DNA from: Brachybacterium sillae
Lineage (GTDB): Bacteria; Actinomycetota; Actinomycetes; Actinomycetales; Dermabacteraceae
Direction: 5' to 3'
Length of the DNA stretch: 64,000 nt
Assembly (NCBI RefSeq): GCF_025028335.1
Contig: NZ_JAFEUW010000001.1
Location: 2,046,001-2,110,000, forward strand
How positions within the stretch are numbered: the first letter of the stretch is position 1; each line of letters starts with the position of its first letter. Under the pieces are notes generated by a model. The model had not been told where the DNA came from and did not search any database. It saw only the letters and a program-made list of their open reading frames with translations. The position numbers and the translations under genes were made by a program. Positions 36,119 to 45,683 of this stretch are shown here, piece after piece.

Positions 36119-36477
36119 AAGTTTCCCTCAGCCAGCTCCTTGAGCGCGGCCTTCTCCAGCTCCGCTTCCGCGAGCAGACGCTTCAACGTGGCGTTCTGCT
36201 TCTCCAGCTCCTTCAGGCGCTTTGCGTCGTCGGCCTTGAGGTCGTCGTACTGGTTCCGCCACCGGTAGTACGTCTGCTCGGACACCCCCAGCTCCCGGCA
36301 CACCGCCGCGACGTCCTGACCATCGGTGAGCATCCTGTCGGCCTGCCCGAGCTTACGGACGACCTGCTCGGGGGTGTGACGCTTCCTGCTGTTCGTCATG
36401 ATCTGACCAGTCTCCCTGCCCGCGACCGCGGGCAACAGGACGACTCTCATAACGACTGGACCTACGAAACGGGGTCA
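36044..36477 (-). repeat. Inverted repeat arm, right IS407-group copy
   Basis: Counterpart of 32539-32972, in opposite orientation; includes the terminal repeat, orfA and the first part of orfB. Confidence 0.85.
36115..36399 (-). CDS. IS407-group transposase OrfA (right copy)
   Basis: 94-residue helix-turn-helix protein (TPEQVVRKLGQADRMLTDGQDVAAVCRELGVSEQTYYRWRNQY) followed by DAKRLKELEKQNATLKRLLAEAELEKAALKE, typical of the IS407 group. Start: ATG with GGGAG upstream. The open frame extends to 36450 without support. OrfB lies in the -1 frame. Confidence 0.88.
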   Translation of the reverse strand: MTNSRKRHTPEQVVRKLGQADRMLTDGQDVAAVCRELGVSEQTYYRWRNQYDDLKADDAKRLKELEKQNATLKRLLAEAELEKAALKELAEGNF

Positions 36478-36747
36478 GCCCAGGTGGTGCTGGCGTCGGG
36501 CGTCGCCCATGAGCTGCGCACCACGGTGACTCCGGTGGTGATCGCTCAGCTCCCGGCTGTGCTGCGCCTCGTCAGGGAGTCCGGCGGGGAGCACCTGGTG
36601 CTCCAGCGGGCGCGGAACGATGGGACGGACGCCGCCTTCGCTGCGACGCTGCCTCCGGACTGGCCGGCACGTTTCGACCATGCCGCAGCATGGGCGACGG
36701 AGGTGGGCTCGCGGCTCGACCTGGAGGTGCGCGTCCGCGATGCGTGA
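36478..36747 (+). pseudogene. Second nrdG, 3' fragment only
   Basis: 89 codons directly after the IS end encode VLASGVAHELRTTVTPVVIA, EHLVLQRARNDGTDAAFA and DWPARFDHAAAWATEVGSRLDLEVRVRDA. These align along their whole length with the last third of the intact NrdG at 31334-32101 at roughly half identical positions. It is thus a paralogue or xenologue, not a recent copy. Its 5' two thirds, including the radical SAM motif, are absent. Confidence 0.85.
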
Positions 36748-36759
36748 GAGGCGGCCTGG

Positions 36760-37286
36760 GGAACGGGGGTGACCAGCGGTCCCGGATGCGGGGCGGCCTG
36801 CCGATCACCCCCGGGCACACCAACGTGTGCCGCCGGCCGTGGAGCCCCGGGCTGTCCGGGTGGGGCGGGGGGCTCAGCGCCGTGGTGAACGTTCCCGCCG
36901 ACATCGCCTTCCCCGTGGGGGAGATGAAACTCGAACACGCCGCGATGATCGAGCCCCTGTCGGGCCGGTGTGATCCCGGTGATCCACCAGCTCGTGACCA
37001 CCCTGCGTCCGGGCGGTCACCTGGAGATCGTGGCGATCCCGTCGAAGCCGCTGGATCTCGAGGTGATGCAGGAGCTGCAGTACAACGACATCACGGTGAA
37101 GGGCTCGTACTTCTACACCCCGAGGACTACCGCGAGAGCATCGACCTGGTGAACTCGGGGCGAGTGGACCTGGAGCCGTACATCTGCGCGAAGATCCAGC
37201 CCGATGAGGTGGTGGAGAAGGGTTTCGGGATCCTGACCGACCGCGGGAACTCCGCGGTGAAGATCCTGGTGGCGCCGCAGCGCTGA
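36760..37286 (+). pseudogene. Zinc-dependent alcohol dehydrogenase (MDR family), decayed
   Basis: Pieces of one medium-chain dehydrogenase occur in different frames: GHTNVCRRPW and VNVPADIAFPVGEMKLEHAAMIEPLS (catalytic domain, about 36815-36965), then VIHQLVTTLRPGGHLEIVAIPSKPLDLEVMQELQYNDITVKGSYFYT and, after a further one-base shift near 37122, DYRESIDLVNSGRVDLEPYICAKIQPDEV to the stop at 37286. Most of the NAD-binding domain is deleted. At least two frameshifts and one large deletion make it non-functional. Confidence 0.75.
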
Positions 37287-37298
37287 GTGAGCCACCAG

Positions 37299-37338
37299 CA
37301 GGGCGCCGCGGACTCTCCGGGGAGAGCGCGGCGCCCTG
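37299..37338. terminator. Bidirectional terminator before HAAS gene
   Basis: 12-bp stem CAGGGCGCCGCG/CGCGGCGCCCTG, loop containing CTCTCCGGGGAGAG; lies just after the minus-strand stop at 37358 and after the decayed dehydrogenase. Confidence 0.7.
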
Positions 37339-37357
37339 ACGGCTCACGCCTCGACGC

Positions 37358-38443
37358 TCACTTCTGAGTGGCACCGCGGGACGCGAAGGACTCTGCAGCC
37401 TCCAGCAGGCCCCAGTAGAGGACGCCGCCCACCGGAAAGACGACCCACGCCCGGTCGAAGGCATCCAGACCCAGCCCCACCAGCAGGAACACTGCGACGA
37501 TCAGGGGCCACCACGCAGCGAGGACGGTGCGCAACCAGGCGGGGGTGTTCGCTTCGGCGAGTTCGCGCGAGTGCTCGAGGTCCAGCAGATCACCCGCCGC
37601 CCGGCGCTGGCCGTTGGCGCGGATGGACAGGAACAGGCCCAGGGCCACGAGAGCGAGCGTGAGGGCGGCGCCCCCCAGTACCAGCGGGTCGGACCCGGAG
37701 AATGCTGCCGTTAGGACAGGCACGGCCGACAGGACGTACAGCACGACCGGCAACGGCCCGGCCCCCGGGTGAGTGTCCAGGATCGACTGCGCGTATCCCT
37801 GGGTCTCAGGGGAGGGGCGTCGGCGGCCCTCGAGGATGTCGGGGAAATCGGCCACGCGCCGATCCCTGTGCATGCCGATCCCCACCCCGAGGGCCACGAT
37901 CAGGAGGACACCCAGAACTCCGAGCAGAGCCGCGGTGTCGGCGGAGACACCTCGGTCGGACGAGGTGGCGGAGGCCATCAGCAGCAGCAAAGGCACGGGG
38001 CACAGCACCAGGAGCGCGGTGGACAGGGCGGTGAGGGGCTGCGCTGCCGTGACGGCGGCGACATAGTCACGGGCTCGGTCCACGTCGAGTTCCGGTCGTC
38101 TGTCCACGGTGACGAGGGGCGGGGAGGCGAGGTGGCTCTGACCTCCCGGGTGGGTGTCGGCCTGCGCCGGAAGGGCTCCGCTCGAGGCCTCGTCGGGGGC
38201 GGTCGATCCGGGCTGGGCGGCGACGAGGTCCGGAGAGATGCCGAGGGTGGTCGCGACATCCTCCAGACTCCCGAAATCTCCGATCACGCGACCGACAGCC
38301 TGCGACTCGGAGAGTCCTTGGCTGCGCAGATCGTCGTACTGGTCCTCCATCATCTGGCGCAGCTCTTCGCGGGCGGCGTCCAGGCGGGCCGTGCGGGGGT
38401 AGGGGGCGAACAGTGTGTCGAGATACGAGTCGATGACGTGCAT
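37358..38443 (-). CDS. HAAS-domain (DUF1700-like) membrane protein
   Basis: 361 residues. Residues 1-80 form an HAAS-type helical domain (YLDTLFAPYPRTARLDAAREELRQMMEDQYDDLRSQGLSESQAVGRVIGDFGSLEDVA) that typically accompanies PadR regulators; a Pro/Ser-rich linker follows, then about seven membrane helices. AAGGA lies eight bases before the ATG. It starts 26 bp after the PadR stop and is certainly co-transcribed. Its job is unknown; such proteins are thought to be effectors or sensors controlled by their PadR partner. Confidence 0.8.
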   Translation of the reverse strand: MHVIDSYLDTLFAPYPRTARLDAAREELRQMMEDQYDDLRSQGLSESQAVGRVIGDFGSLEDVATTLGISPDLVAAQPGSTAPDEASSGALPAQADTHPGGQSHLASPPLVTVDRRPELDVDRARDYVAAVTAAQPLTALSTALLVLCPVPLLLLMASATSSDRGVSADTAALLGVLGVLLIVALGVGIGMHRDRRVADFPDILEGRRRPSPETQGYAQSILDTHPGAGPLPVVLYVLSAVPVLTAAFSGSDPLVLGGAALTLALVALGLFLSIRANGQRRAAGDLLDLEHSRELAEANTPAWLRTVLAAWWPLIVAVFLLVGLGLDAFDRAWVVFPVGGVLYWGLLEAAESFASRGATQK

Positions 38444-38469
38444 GGCGGTCCTTCCGGGACGAGACGCGG

Positions 38470-38805
38470 TCAGGAGGCGAAGTGGTCGACGAGCTCGCGG
38501 GTGCGGGCCCATTCCTCACGGCGGGCCGCGAGCGTGCCCCGACCCTGAGGGGTCAACGCGTAGTAGGTGCGGGGTTTACCGCTCTCGGACGGCTGGTCGA
38601 AGGAGGCGAGGTCACCCGATTGCTCCAGTCGCTTGAGGGCGGTGTAGAGGGTGGTCTGCTTCATCTCATAGCGGCCGGCAGCTCGCTCCGTGATGGTGCG
38701 GGCCAGGGCGTAGGCATACGACGGTTCGGCGTCAAGGATGGCGAGGACGATCAGGTCAATGTGCCCGCGGATCGCGTCGGCACCGATCACACCGGCGTCA
38801 GTCAT
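38470..38805 (-). CDS. PadR-family transcriptional regulator
   Basis: 111-residue winged-helix repressor of the PadR-s1 type: ADAIRGHIDLIVLAILDAEPSYAYALARTITERAAGRYEMKQTTLYTALKRLEQSGDLASF, then the wing GKPRTYYALTPQGRGTL and a C-terminal dimerisation helix. First gene of an operon with the HAAS protein. The palindrome at 38865-38887 overlaps its likely promoter, consistent with autorepression. Confidence 0.9.
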   Translation of the reverse strand: MTDAGVIGADAIRGHIDLIVLAILDAEPSYAYALARTITERAAGRYEMKQTTLYTALKRLEQSGDLASFDQPSESGKPRTYYALTPQGRGTLAARREEWARTRELVDHFAS

Positions 38806-38864
38806 GGGGCATCACCTGCGAGGGAGGGGTCGAGGGGCGGTGAAGAACATCCACATAAGGGCAA

Positions 38865-38887
38865 CGTACTACGGCACACGTAGTACG
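38865..38887 (-). promoter_or_regulatory. Operator palindrome and promoter of padR
   Basis: Perfect inverted repeat CGTACTAC-7-GTAGTACG. On the minus strand TTGCCG (38890-38885) and TACGTT (38868-38863) form a -35/-10 pair with 16-17 bp spacing over the palindrome. Probable PadR binding site. Confidence 0.6.
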
Positions 38888-38924
38888 GCAAGCGCAGTGT
38901 CCTATCGAGGTGCGGCATTCCCAC

Positions 38925-38930
38925 TAGACT
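38925..38930 (+). promoter_or_regulatory. -10 box (TAGACT) of MFS exporter gene
   Basis: TAGACT 56 bp before the GTG at 38986, divergent from the padR promoter about 40 bp away, so PadR might influence both. Confidence 0.4.
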
Positions 38931-38985
38931 TGCGCGGAGCCCGACGGAGCGCCGCCCTCTGCCGCCCCGCCCCTGGAGATCAGCC

Positions 38986-40458
38986 GTGCCTTCGTCGTCC
39001 GTTCCGCGCTCCGCGTCCGACTGCTCTGCATCCGGCGGCTCCGCCTCCGGCGGTCTCGTCTCCCCCACGCCCGATGCCGAGGCGCTGCGGCCCGAGCATC
39101 ACCCGCGCCACCTGCGGCCCGCCGACGAGGCGCCGTGGCGCGAGCCCCGCTTGGACGAGCCGCCCACGGCGACCGGGCCGATGCACCTGCCGACCCTCAC
39201 CGGGCCGCTGCCGGTCGTCGAGGACCACGTCGAGCAGCGTGTGCGGGTGACGGCGCTGATGATTGCGGTGCTCACGACCATCTCCGCCATCGGCCCGCTC
39301 GCCACGGACATGTACATCCCGGCGTTCCCGCAGGTGGCGCAGGATTTCGCCGCCACACCGGCGCGGATCCAGCTGACCCTCACCGCGTTCTTCCTCGGTG
39401 CGGCGGGCGGGCAGGTCGTCGCCGGGCCGCTGTCCGACCGCCTCGGTCGACGCGTGCCGCTGCTCATCGGTCTCGTCCTCACGCTGGCCGGGTCCGTCGG
39501 CTGCGCCCTCGCCGGCAGTGCCGACATGATGCTCCTCATGCGCGTGCTGCAGGGGGTCGGCGGTGGCTTCGGGATGGTCCTCGCCCGCGCGGTCCTCATC
39601 GACCTCGCCCACGGCCCGGAGCTGTTCCGGATCCTCAACATCATGCAGGGCATCGGCGGGGTCGCCCCGATCATCGCACCGCTGCTCGGCGGTCTGATCC
39701 TCGCGATCGCCCCGTGGCACACCGTGTTCTGGGTGATCGCCGGGATGACCCTCATCTCCACCCTCGGGGTGTTGCTGGTGATCCCCGAGTCCCTGCCCGT
39801 GGATCGGCGGCACACCGGCGGCTTCCGTCAGTTCCTGCGTAACGTCGGGGCGCTGCTGCGCCGCCGGCGCTTCACCGCGTACCTGCTGGTGAACGCATTC
39901 TCGGCCTTCGCCCTGATGAGCTACGTCTCCGCCTCCACCTTCGTGGTGCAGGACATGCTCGGCTACGGTCCGACGATCTACGCGCTGATGTTCGCGCTGA
40001 ACTCCACCGGCATGATGTCGATGGCGTTCCTCTCGGCCCGCCTGGTCCGCACCCACCACCCCCGCCAGCTGATCCGCGTGGGCCTGGGCATGGTGGCGCT
40101 CGCCGGTGGCGCGCTGCTCACCGCTTCGCTCCTGGGCACCCCTCCCGCCTGGGTGGTGTTGCCGGCGTTCTTCGTGCTGGTCACCGCGCAGGGCCTGATC
40201 TTCGGCAACGGCGGAGCCCTGGCAGCCCAGCAGGCCGTCGACATGGCCGGGACCGGCTCCGCACTGCTGGGGCTCGGGTTCTCCTTCGCCGCCTCGTCGG
40301 CGGCGCCGCTGGTGGGGCTGGCGGGCAGTGCCTCCACTCTGCCGATGTCCCTCACGATCGTCGCCGGCGTGGCGCTGAGCACCCTCATGTTCGTGCTGGC
40401 CGGCCGGGAGGACCGCCCAGGACGGGGGGCGCCGACCGCAGACGGCGCCCCGGCCTGA
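38986..40458 (+). CDS. Bcr/CflA-family multidrug MFS exporter
   Basis: Drug:H+ antiporter of 490 residues. An unusually long hydrophilic N-terminus (about 85 residues, Ser/Pro-rich) precedes 12 helices. Family motifs: ALMIAVLTTISAIGPLATDMYIPAFPQVAQDF, GPLSDRLGRRVPLLIG (loop 2-3) and RVLQGVGGGFGMVLARAVLIDL. The start is the GTG at 38986 with GGAG eight bases upstream; later starts inside the tail cannot be excluded. Divergent from padR. Confidence 0.87.
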   Translation: MPSSSVPRSASDCSASGGSASGGLVSPTPDAEALRPEHHPRHLRPADEAPWREPRLDEPPTATGPMHLPTLTGPLPVVEDHVEQRVRVTALMIAVLTTISAIGPLATDMYIPAFPQVAQDFAATPARIQLTLTAFFLGAAGGQVVAGPLSDRLGRRVPLLIGLVLTLAGSVGCALAGSADMMLLMRVLQGVGGGFGMVLARAVLIDLAHGPELFRILNIMQGIGGVAPIIAPLLGGLILAIAPWHTVFWVIAGMTLISTLGVLLVIPESLPVDRRHTGGFRQFLRNVGALLRRRRFTAYLLVNAFSAFALMSYVSASTFVVQDMLGYGPTIYALMFALNSTGMMSMAFLSARLVRTHHPRQLIRVGLGMVALAGGALLTASLLGTPPAWVVLPAFFVLVTAQGLIFGNGGALAAQQAVDMAGTGSALLGLGFSFAASSAAPLVGLAGSASTLPMSLTIVAGVALSTLMFVLAGREDRPGRGAPTADGAPA

Positions 40459-40569
40459 GCGCACCGGGCGGGTCCTCGAGGGAACCGTCACGAAGCCCGT
40501 CGGGCGCTCTGTCCGGCGGACCGCCGGGGGCCGCCTCACATCACCCAGGCACCGTGAACACCCGGGGAG

Positions 40570-40575
40570 TACGGT
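40570..40575 (+). promoter_or_regulatory. -10 box (TACGGT), leaderless start
   Basis: TACGGT, seven bases, then the ATG at 40583. Confidence 0.45.
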
Positions 40576-40582
40576 GCGCCGC

Positions 40583-41248
40583 ATGAGCACTCAGCGCACC
40601 GTTGTGTACATCGGCGGCCGCGGCCACGTCGCGAAGCTCGCCACTCCCAAGCTCGTCGCCGCCGGGCACACCGTCACCTCCGTGATCCGGCGGCCGGAGC
40701 AGGCCGACGAGGTCACCGCCCTCGGCGCCACCGCCCTCGTCCAGGACATCACCGCCCTCGATCGCGCCGGATGGGAGGAGCTCCTCGCCCCCGCCGACGT
40801 GGTGGTCTGGGGCGCCGGCAACGGCGGCCGCGGCGGCCCCGAGATCACCCAGGCCGTGGACCGCGACGCCGCCCTGCAGATGATCGACGCCCTCGAGGCG
40901 CTGGGGGAGCGGGCCCCACGGCTGCTGATGATCTCCTACCGCAACGCCACCCGGAACACCGCGCCCGACGACGGCGGCACCTGGCACGCCTACGTCGAGG
41001 CGAAGAAGGCCGTGGACCTGCGCCTCGGCCGCAGCTCCGTGCCGCATCTGATCCTCGGCCCGGGGATGCTCACCGACGAGCCTGCGCGCGGAGTGCGGGT
41101 GGTGCCCGACGACGACAGCGAGCAGCCGGAGGCGCACACCTCCCGCGAGCTCGTCGCCGACGTCCTCACCGAGATGGTCGGCCGCGACCACCTGCCCGCC
41201 GGGCCGCTGGCGTTCCTCGACGGCGACGATCCGGTCAGCGGCATCTGA
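40583..41248 (+). CDS. NAD(P)-binding protein (atypical SDR, NmrA/YwnB-like)
   Basis: 221-residue Rossmann protein. The N-terminal dinucleotide motif is altered to VVYIGGRGHVAKLATPKLVAAGHTVTSVIRR, followed by ATALVQDITALD and VVVWGAGNGGRGGPE. There is no YxxxK pair in the usual place (MISYRN and YVEAKKAVD are the nearest; the latter offers Y and K). Probably an oxidoreductase or a regulatory NAD(P) binder of unknown substrate. Monocistronic, leaderless. Confidence 0.78.
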   Translation: MSTQRTVVYIGGRGHVAKLATPKLVAAGHTVTSVIRRPEQADEVTALGATALVQDITALDRAGWEELLAPADVVVWGAGNGGRGGPEITQAVDRDAALQMIDALEALGERAPRLLMISYRNATRNTAPDDGGTWHAYVEAKKAVDLRLGRSSVPHLILGPGMLTDEPARGVRVVPDDDSEQPEAHTSRELVADVLTEMVGRDHLPAGPLAFLDGDDPVSGI

Positions 41249-41263
41249 GCCCCCGATCGCGGG

Positions 41264-41309
41264 CGAGGCGTCGGCGCCACCCCGGGACGGGGTGGGCACC
41301 GACGCCTCG
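41264..41309. terminator. Bidirectional terminator SDR / TRAP
   Basis: Long hairpin CGAGGCGTCGG...CCGACGCCTCG with an inner CACCCC/GGGGTG stem, between convergent genes. Confidence 0.7.
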
Positions 41310-41373
41310 AGGGGCGCTCGACGCCCCCGGGCTGTGACCGAGGACGGTGTGCGGGGGCTGCGGCGCGCTGGTG

Positions 41374-43437
41374 TCAGGCGGTCGCGGAGGCGCGGGCACG
41401 ACGCCGCGGAAGCTGCACCGCCGCGACGACGAGACCGAGCACGATGCCGACCAGCGACACCGGCACGGACGGATAGACCATCAGGATGCCGGCGGCGATG
41501 AGCACCGCCCGCTCCCAGGTCCGCAGCGGAGCCAGCAGGAACCCGGCCAGGCCCGCCGCGATGGCGATCATGCCCAGCACCACGGTGACCAGTGCGGGGA
41601 TGAGGTCGGAGACCGGCCCTTCCAGCAGCATCGCGGGCTCCAGCACGACGACGAACGGGATCAGGAAGCCGGCGACGGCGAGCCGCAGTGCGGTCACCCC
41701 GGCCCGCAGCGGATTCGCCCCCGCGATCCCCGCCCCCGCGTACGCGGCGAGGCAGACCGGCGGCGTGATGTCCGCGAGGATGCCGAAGAAGAACACGAAC
41801 ATGTGCGCCGCGATCAACGGGATGTCGAAGCCGTTGACCAGGATCGGCGCCGCCACCGTGGCCGTGACCACGTAGTTCGCCGTGGTCGGCAGACCCATGC
41901 CCAGGACCAGGCAGACGATCATCGTCATCAGCAGGACCAGGAAGAAGTTTCCCCCGGAGATGTCGAGGATCAATCGGCCGGCCCGGCCGCCCAGGCCGGT
42001 GCTCGTGACGGTCCCGGCCACGATCCCGGCCGTGGCACAGGCGGCGATCACCGGGAGGGCCGTGCGGGCGCCGGCCTCGAGGGTCTCGAGGATCCCGCGC
42101 ACGCCCAGGCGGGTGGAGGCCCGCAGGAACGACAGGGCGAAGGCCACGCCGATGCTCCACAGGGCGGCACGTGCCGGGGAGAAGCCCGACAGCATCATCC
42201 ACACGATCACGATGAGGGGCAGCAGCAGGTCCAGGCGCGTCACCAGGGAACGCCACGGCGGCAGCTGCGCCACGGGAAGGCCGTGGATGCCGCTGCGCTT
42301 GGCCTCGAAGTGGATCGAGATGAAGGCGCCGAAGAAGTAGAGCACGGCCGGGATGATCGCGATCACGATGATCTGGCTGTACGGGATGCCGGTGTACTCG
42401 GCCATGATGAACGCGGCCGCGCCCATGATCGGGGGCATGAGCTGCCCGCCGGTCGACGCGGTCGCCTCCGTCGCCGCCGCCACGTGGGGGCGGAAGCCGG
42501 TCCGCTTCATGATGGGGATCGTGAAGGATCCGGAGGCGACGGTGTTCGCCACCGAGGACCCGGAGATCATCCCCTGCAGCCCGCTGGCCAGGACGGCCGC
42601 CTTGGCCGGTCCGCCCGTGAAACGACCCGTCGCGCGGAACGCCAGGTCGTTGAAGAAGGCACCGATGTTCGTGTGCAGCAGCACTACCGCGAACAGCAGG
42701 AACAGGAAGATGAAGGTGGAGGACACCTGGATCGGCGTGCCGAAGATGCCCGAGCGGGCGGTGAAGTAGGTGCCGGTGACGAATCGACCCCAGCTCATCC
42801 CGTACCCCAGCACCGAATAGGCGATCGCCAAGGACGCGATGATGACGATGGGCAGGCCCACGCAGCGCCTGGTCGCCTCCAGGACCAGGAGGATGCCGAG
42901 GGTCGCGACGATGTAGTCGAAGGTGGAGTAGCCCAGGATCTGCACCATGTTGCTGCTGAGGTAGCTGTACTCCACGACGATGTAGAGGTTCGTCGCCAGC
43001 GCCAGAACCGCCAGCAGCAGGTCGTACCACGGCACCCCGCGCCGATCCGGGCGGATCCGCTTCGAGGCGGGATACAGCAGGAAGATCAGCGAGGTGGCAC
43101 CCGCCAGGTGAATGGCCCCCTGGATCAGGGAGGGTCGGGCCCCGAAGAGGCCGGTGTACAGATGGAACAGAGTCAGGGCGATGGACAGACTGCCCACCAC
43201 CCAGGCCCACACCCCGAGGTTCGTGCGGAATCGGCTGCCGGAGTCATGCTCCCGCAGGACGGCGTCGACATCGTCCGTCCCCGCGCCGTCCTGCGCGTCG
43301 CGCAGCGAGACCGGGGAGTCCCCGGCCCGGGACGACGCGACCGGGGTGCCGGCGGCGGGTGGGGTCGGATCGGGGCGGTACGACCCGCCGCCGGGCTCCT
43401 GCGACTCGGCGGCGGACCGGCGGTCAGCGTCCGTCAT
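41374..43437 (-). CDS. TRAP transporter, fused small and large membrane subunits (TAXI type)
   Basis: 687-residue integral membrane protein. A 65-residue hydrophilic N-terminus leads into a four-helix DctQ-like region and a DctM-like permease with the family segments ASGLQGMISGSSVANTVASGSFTIPIMKRTGF, TEATASTGGQLMPPIMGAAAFIMAEY, GMGLPTTANYVVTA and HMFVFFFGILADITPPVCLAAYAGAGIAGANP. Fused permeases of this type work with TAXI solute-binding proteins, encoded directly upstream (1-bp gap). Drives Na+- or H+-dependent uptake of an unidentified organic acid or amino acid. Confidence 0.92.
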   Translation of the reverse strand: MTDADRRSAAESQEPGGGSYRPDPTPPAAGTPVASSRAGDSPVSLRDAQDGAGTDDVDAVLREHDSGSRFRTNLGVWAWVVGSLSIALTLFHLYTGLFGARPSLIQGAIHLAGATSLIFLLYPASKRIRPDRRGVPWYDLLLAVLALATNLYIVVEYSYLSSNMVQILGYSTFDYIVATLGILLVLEATRRCVGLPIVIIASLAIAYSVLGYGMSWGRFVTGTYFTARSGIFGTPIQVSSTFIFLFLLFAVVLLHTNIGAFFNDLAFRATGRFTGGPAKAAVLASGLQGMISGSSVANTVASGSFTIPIMKRTGFRPHVAAATEATASTGGQLMPPIMGAAAFIMAEYTGIPYSQIIVIAIIPAVLYFFGAFISIHFEAKRSGIHGLPVAQLPPWRSLVTRLDLLLPLIVIVWMMLSGFSPARAALWSIGVAFALSFLRASTRLGVRGILETLEAGARTALPVIAACATAGIVAGTVTSTGLGGRAGRLILDISGGNFFLVLLMTMIVCLVLGMGLPTTANYVVTATVAAPILVNGFDIPLIAAHMFVFFFGILADITPPVCLAAYAGAGIAGANPLRAGVTALRLAVAGFLIPFVVVLEPAMLLEGPVSDLIPALVTVVLGMIAIAAGLAGFLLAPLRTWERAVLIAAGILMVYPSVPVSLVGIVLGLVVAAVQLPRRRARASATA

Positions 43438-43438
43438 G

Positions 43439-44455
43439 TCAGATCAGACCCTGCTCCTGGTAGTACTGCTCCGCCCCCGGATGCAGCGGGACATCCCCGC
43501 GCCCGGAGAGTGCGTAGTCGGTGGAGATGAGCTTGCCCTGGGGGAGGGTGATCTCTCCGGCGTGCTCGAAGATGGCCTTGGTGATCTCGTACCCGACCTC
43601 CGGGCTCACCTGGTTCATCGAGGCCACGAGAGCGGCGGCGACGGAGAGGGTGATGACCGGTTCCGTGACGAAGTCGTAGGCGCTGGCCTCGATGGTGTAC
43701 GGCTCGTACGGTGTGGAGCCGGAGATCTCGTCAGCCTTCGCCTGGGTCATGCCGATCAGGCGCACCTCGTTGGTGGCCGCGAGATCACCGAGCGAGCCGG
43801 TCGGGGTGCCCACCACGAAGATGGAGGCGTCGATGTTGCCGTCTCGCAGCAGGTCCAGCGAGGTGGAGAAGTCCTGCTCGAACGGCTCGTAGCCCCCGTC
43901 CTCGATCCCGTGGGCCGCGAGGATGGCGTCGGAGGCGGCGCGGGTGCCGGAGCCGATGTCACCCACGGCGATGCGCTTACCCGCGAGATCCTCCACCGTG
44001 GAGATGCCGGAGTCGGCGAGGGTGACGATGTGGGCGGCCTCGGGGTACAGGGCGGCGATCCAGCCGAGGTTGGAGACCTGCGCCCCCTCGAAGTCACCCT
44101 CACCCTTGACCGCCGCGTTCGCCGTGTCGGACTGGGAGATGCCCAGCTGCCACTCGCCCTGGAAGATCTGCCCGATGTTCTCGACCGAGGCGCCGGAGTC
44201 GGTGTAGTTGACCGTGATGCCCTCGATGTTGTCCTGGAAGATCGTCGAGTACTCACCGCCGAGCGGGTAGTACACGCCGCCGGTGCCGCCGGTGCCGAAC
44301 GTGAGGTCGGTGCGGAAGTCCTCGCCCCCGGCTGCACCACCCGCGTCGGAGCCGCCTCCACCGGTGGCGCCGGAGCCACCCCGCGAGCACGCGGAGAGGA
44401 TTCCCGCCGCGACGAGCGGGCTGGTCAGAAGAATGGAACGTCGCCGGATGGTCAT
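43439..44455 (-). CDS. TAXI-family TRAP solute-binding lipoprotein
   Basis: 338-residue extracytoplasmic receptor for the TRAP permease. A signal peptide with lipobox (LVAAGILSAC, Cys at 23) and a Gly/Ser-rich spacer precede the TAXI domain, with the typical TFGTGGTGGVYYPLGGEYS start, VNYTDSGASVENIGQI and KRIAVGDIGSGTRAASDAIL. The ATG at 44455 has GGGAG six bases upstream; an in-frame start at 44479 is less likely. Same operon as the permease. Confidence 0.92.
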   Translation of the reverse strand: MTIRRRSILLTSPLVAAGILSACSRGGSGATGGGGSDAGGAAGGEDFRTDLTFGTGGTGGVYYPLGGEYSTIFQDNIEGITVNYTDSGASVENIGQIFQGEWQLGISQSDTANAAVKGEGDFEGAQVSNLGWIAALYPEAAHIVTLADSGISTVEDLAGKRIAVGDIGSGTRAASDAILAAHGIEDGGYEPFEQDFSTSLDLLRDGNIDASIFVVGTPTGSLGDLAATNEVRLIGMTQAKADEISGSTPYEPYTIEASAYDFVTEPVITLSVAAALVASMNQVSPEVGYEITKAIFEHAGEITLPQGKLISTDYALSGRGDVPLHPGAEQYYQEQGLI

Positions 44456-44540
44456 GATGTCTCCCTTGGTCGTGGTCACAGGGGTGTGGTCAATCTAGCC
44501 GGGACGCCTCGCGCAGGACGGGACGATCAGGAGGTCGTGA

Positions 44541-45581
<1,041 letters not shown>

Positions 45582-45606
45582 GCCTCCCGGCGTCCACCCC
45601 GCTGTG

Positions 45607-45652
45607 ACCAGGGCCCGGACCCGGGCCACCCGGTGCGGGTCCGGGCCCTGGT
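45607..45652 (+). terminator. Terminator of nrdF
   Basis: 17-bp stem ACCAGGGCCCGGACCCG with complement, 12-base loop. Confidence 0.75.
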
Positions 45653-45683
45653 GTATCCGGCCGTCTCACCAGCCGTCGCGAAC

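Larger units (their letters stand above)
32539..36477. mobile_element. Composite-transposon-like mosaic bounded by inverted IS407-group ends
   Basis: Both outer ends read inward TGACCCCGTTTCGTAGGTCC. Each end is part of the same IS3-family (IS407-group-like) element, 434 bp shared in inverted orientation (32539-32972 and 36477-36044). Between them lie a truncated GNAT gene and an IS1380 element that has cut the right-hand copy. A 4-bp GCCC repeat flanks the whole. Neither transposase of the outer element is intact, so it can no longer move by itself unless helped in trans. Confidence 0.65.

Noticed and set aside
36748-37286. Functional alcohol dehydrogenase or a novel short protein (198-codon frame)
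   Set aside because: Recognisable dehydrogenase pieces are scattered over frames with a missing NAD domain, so it is a decayed gene.
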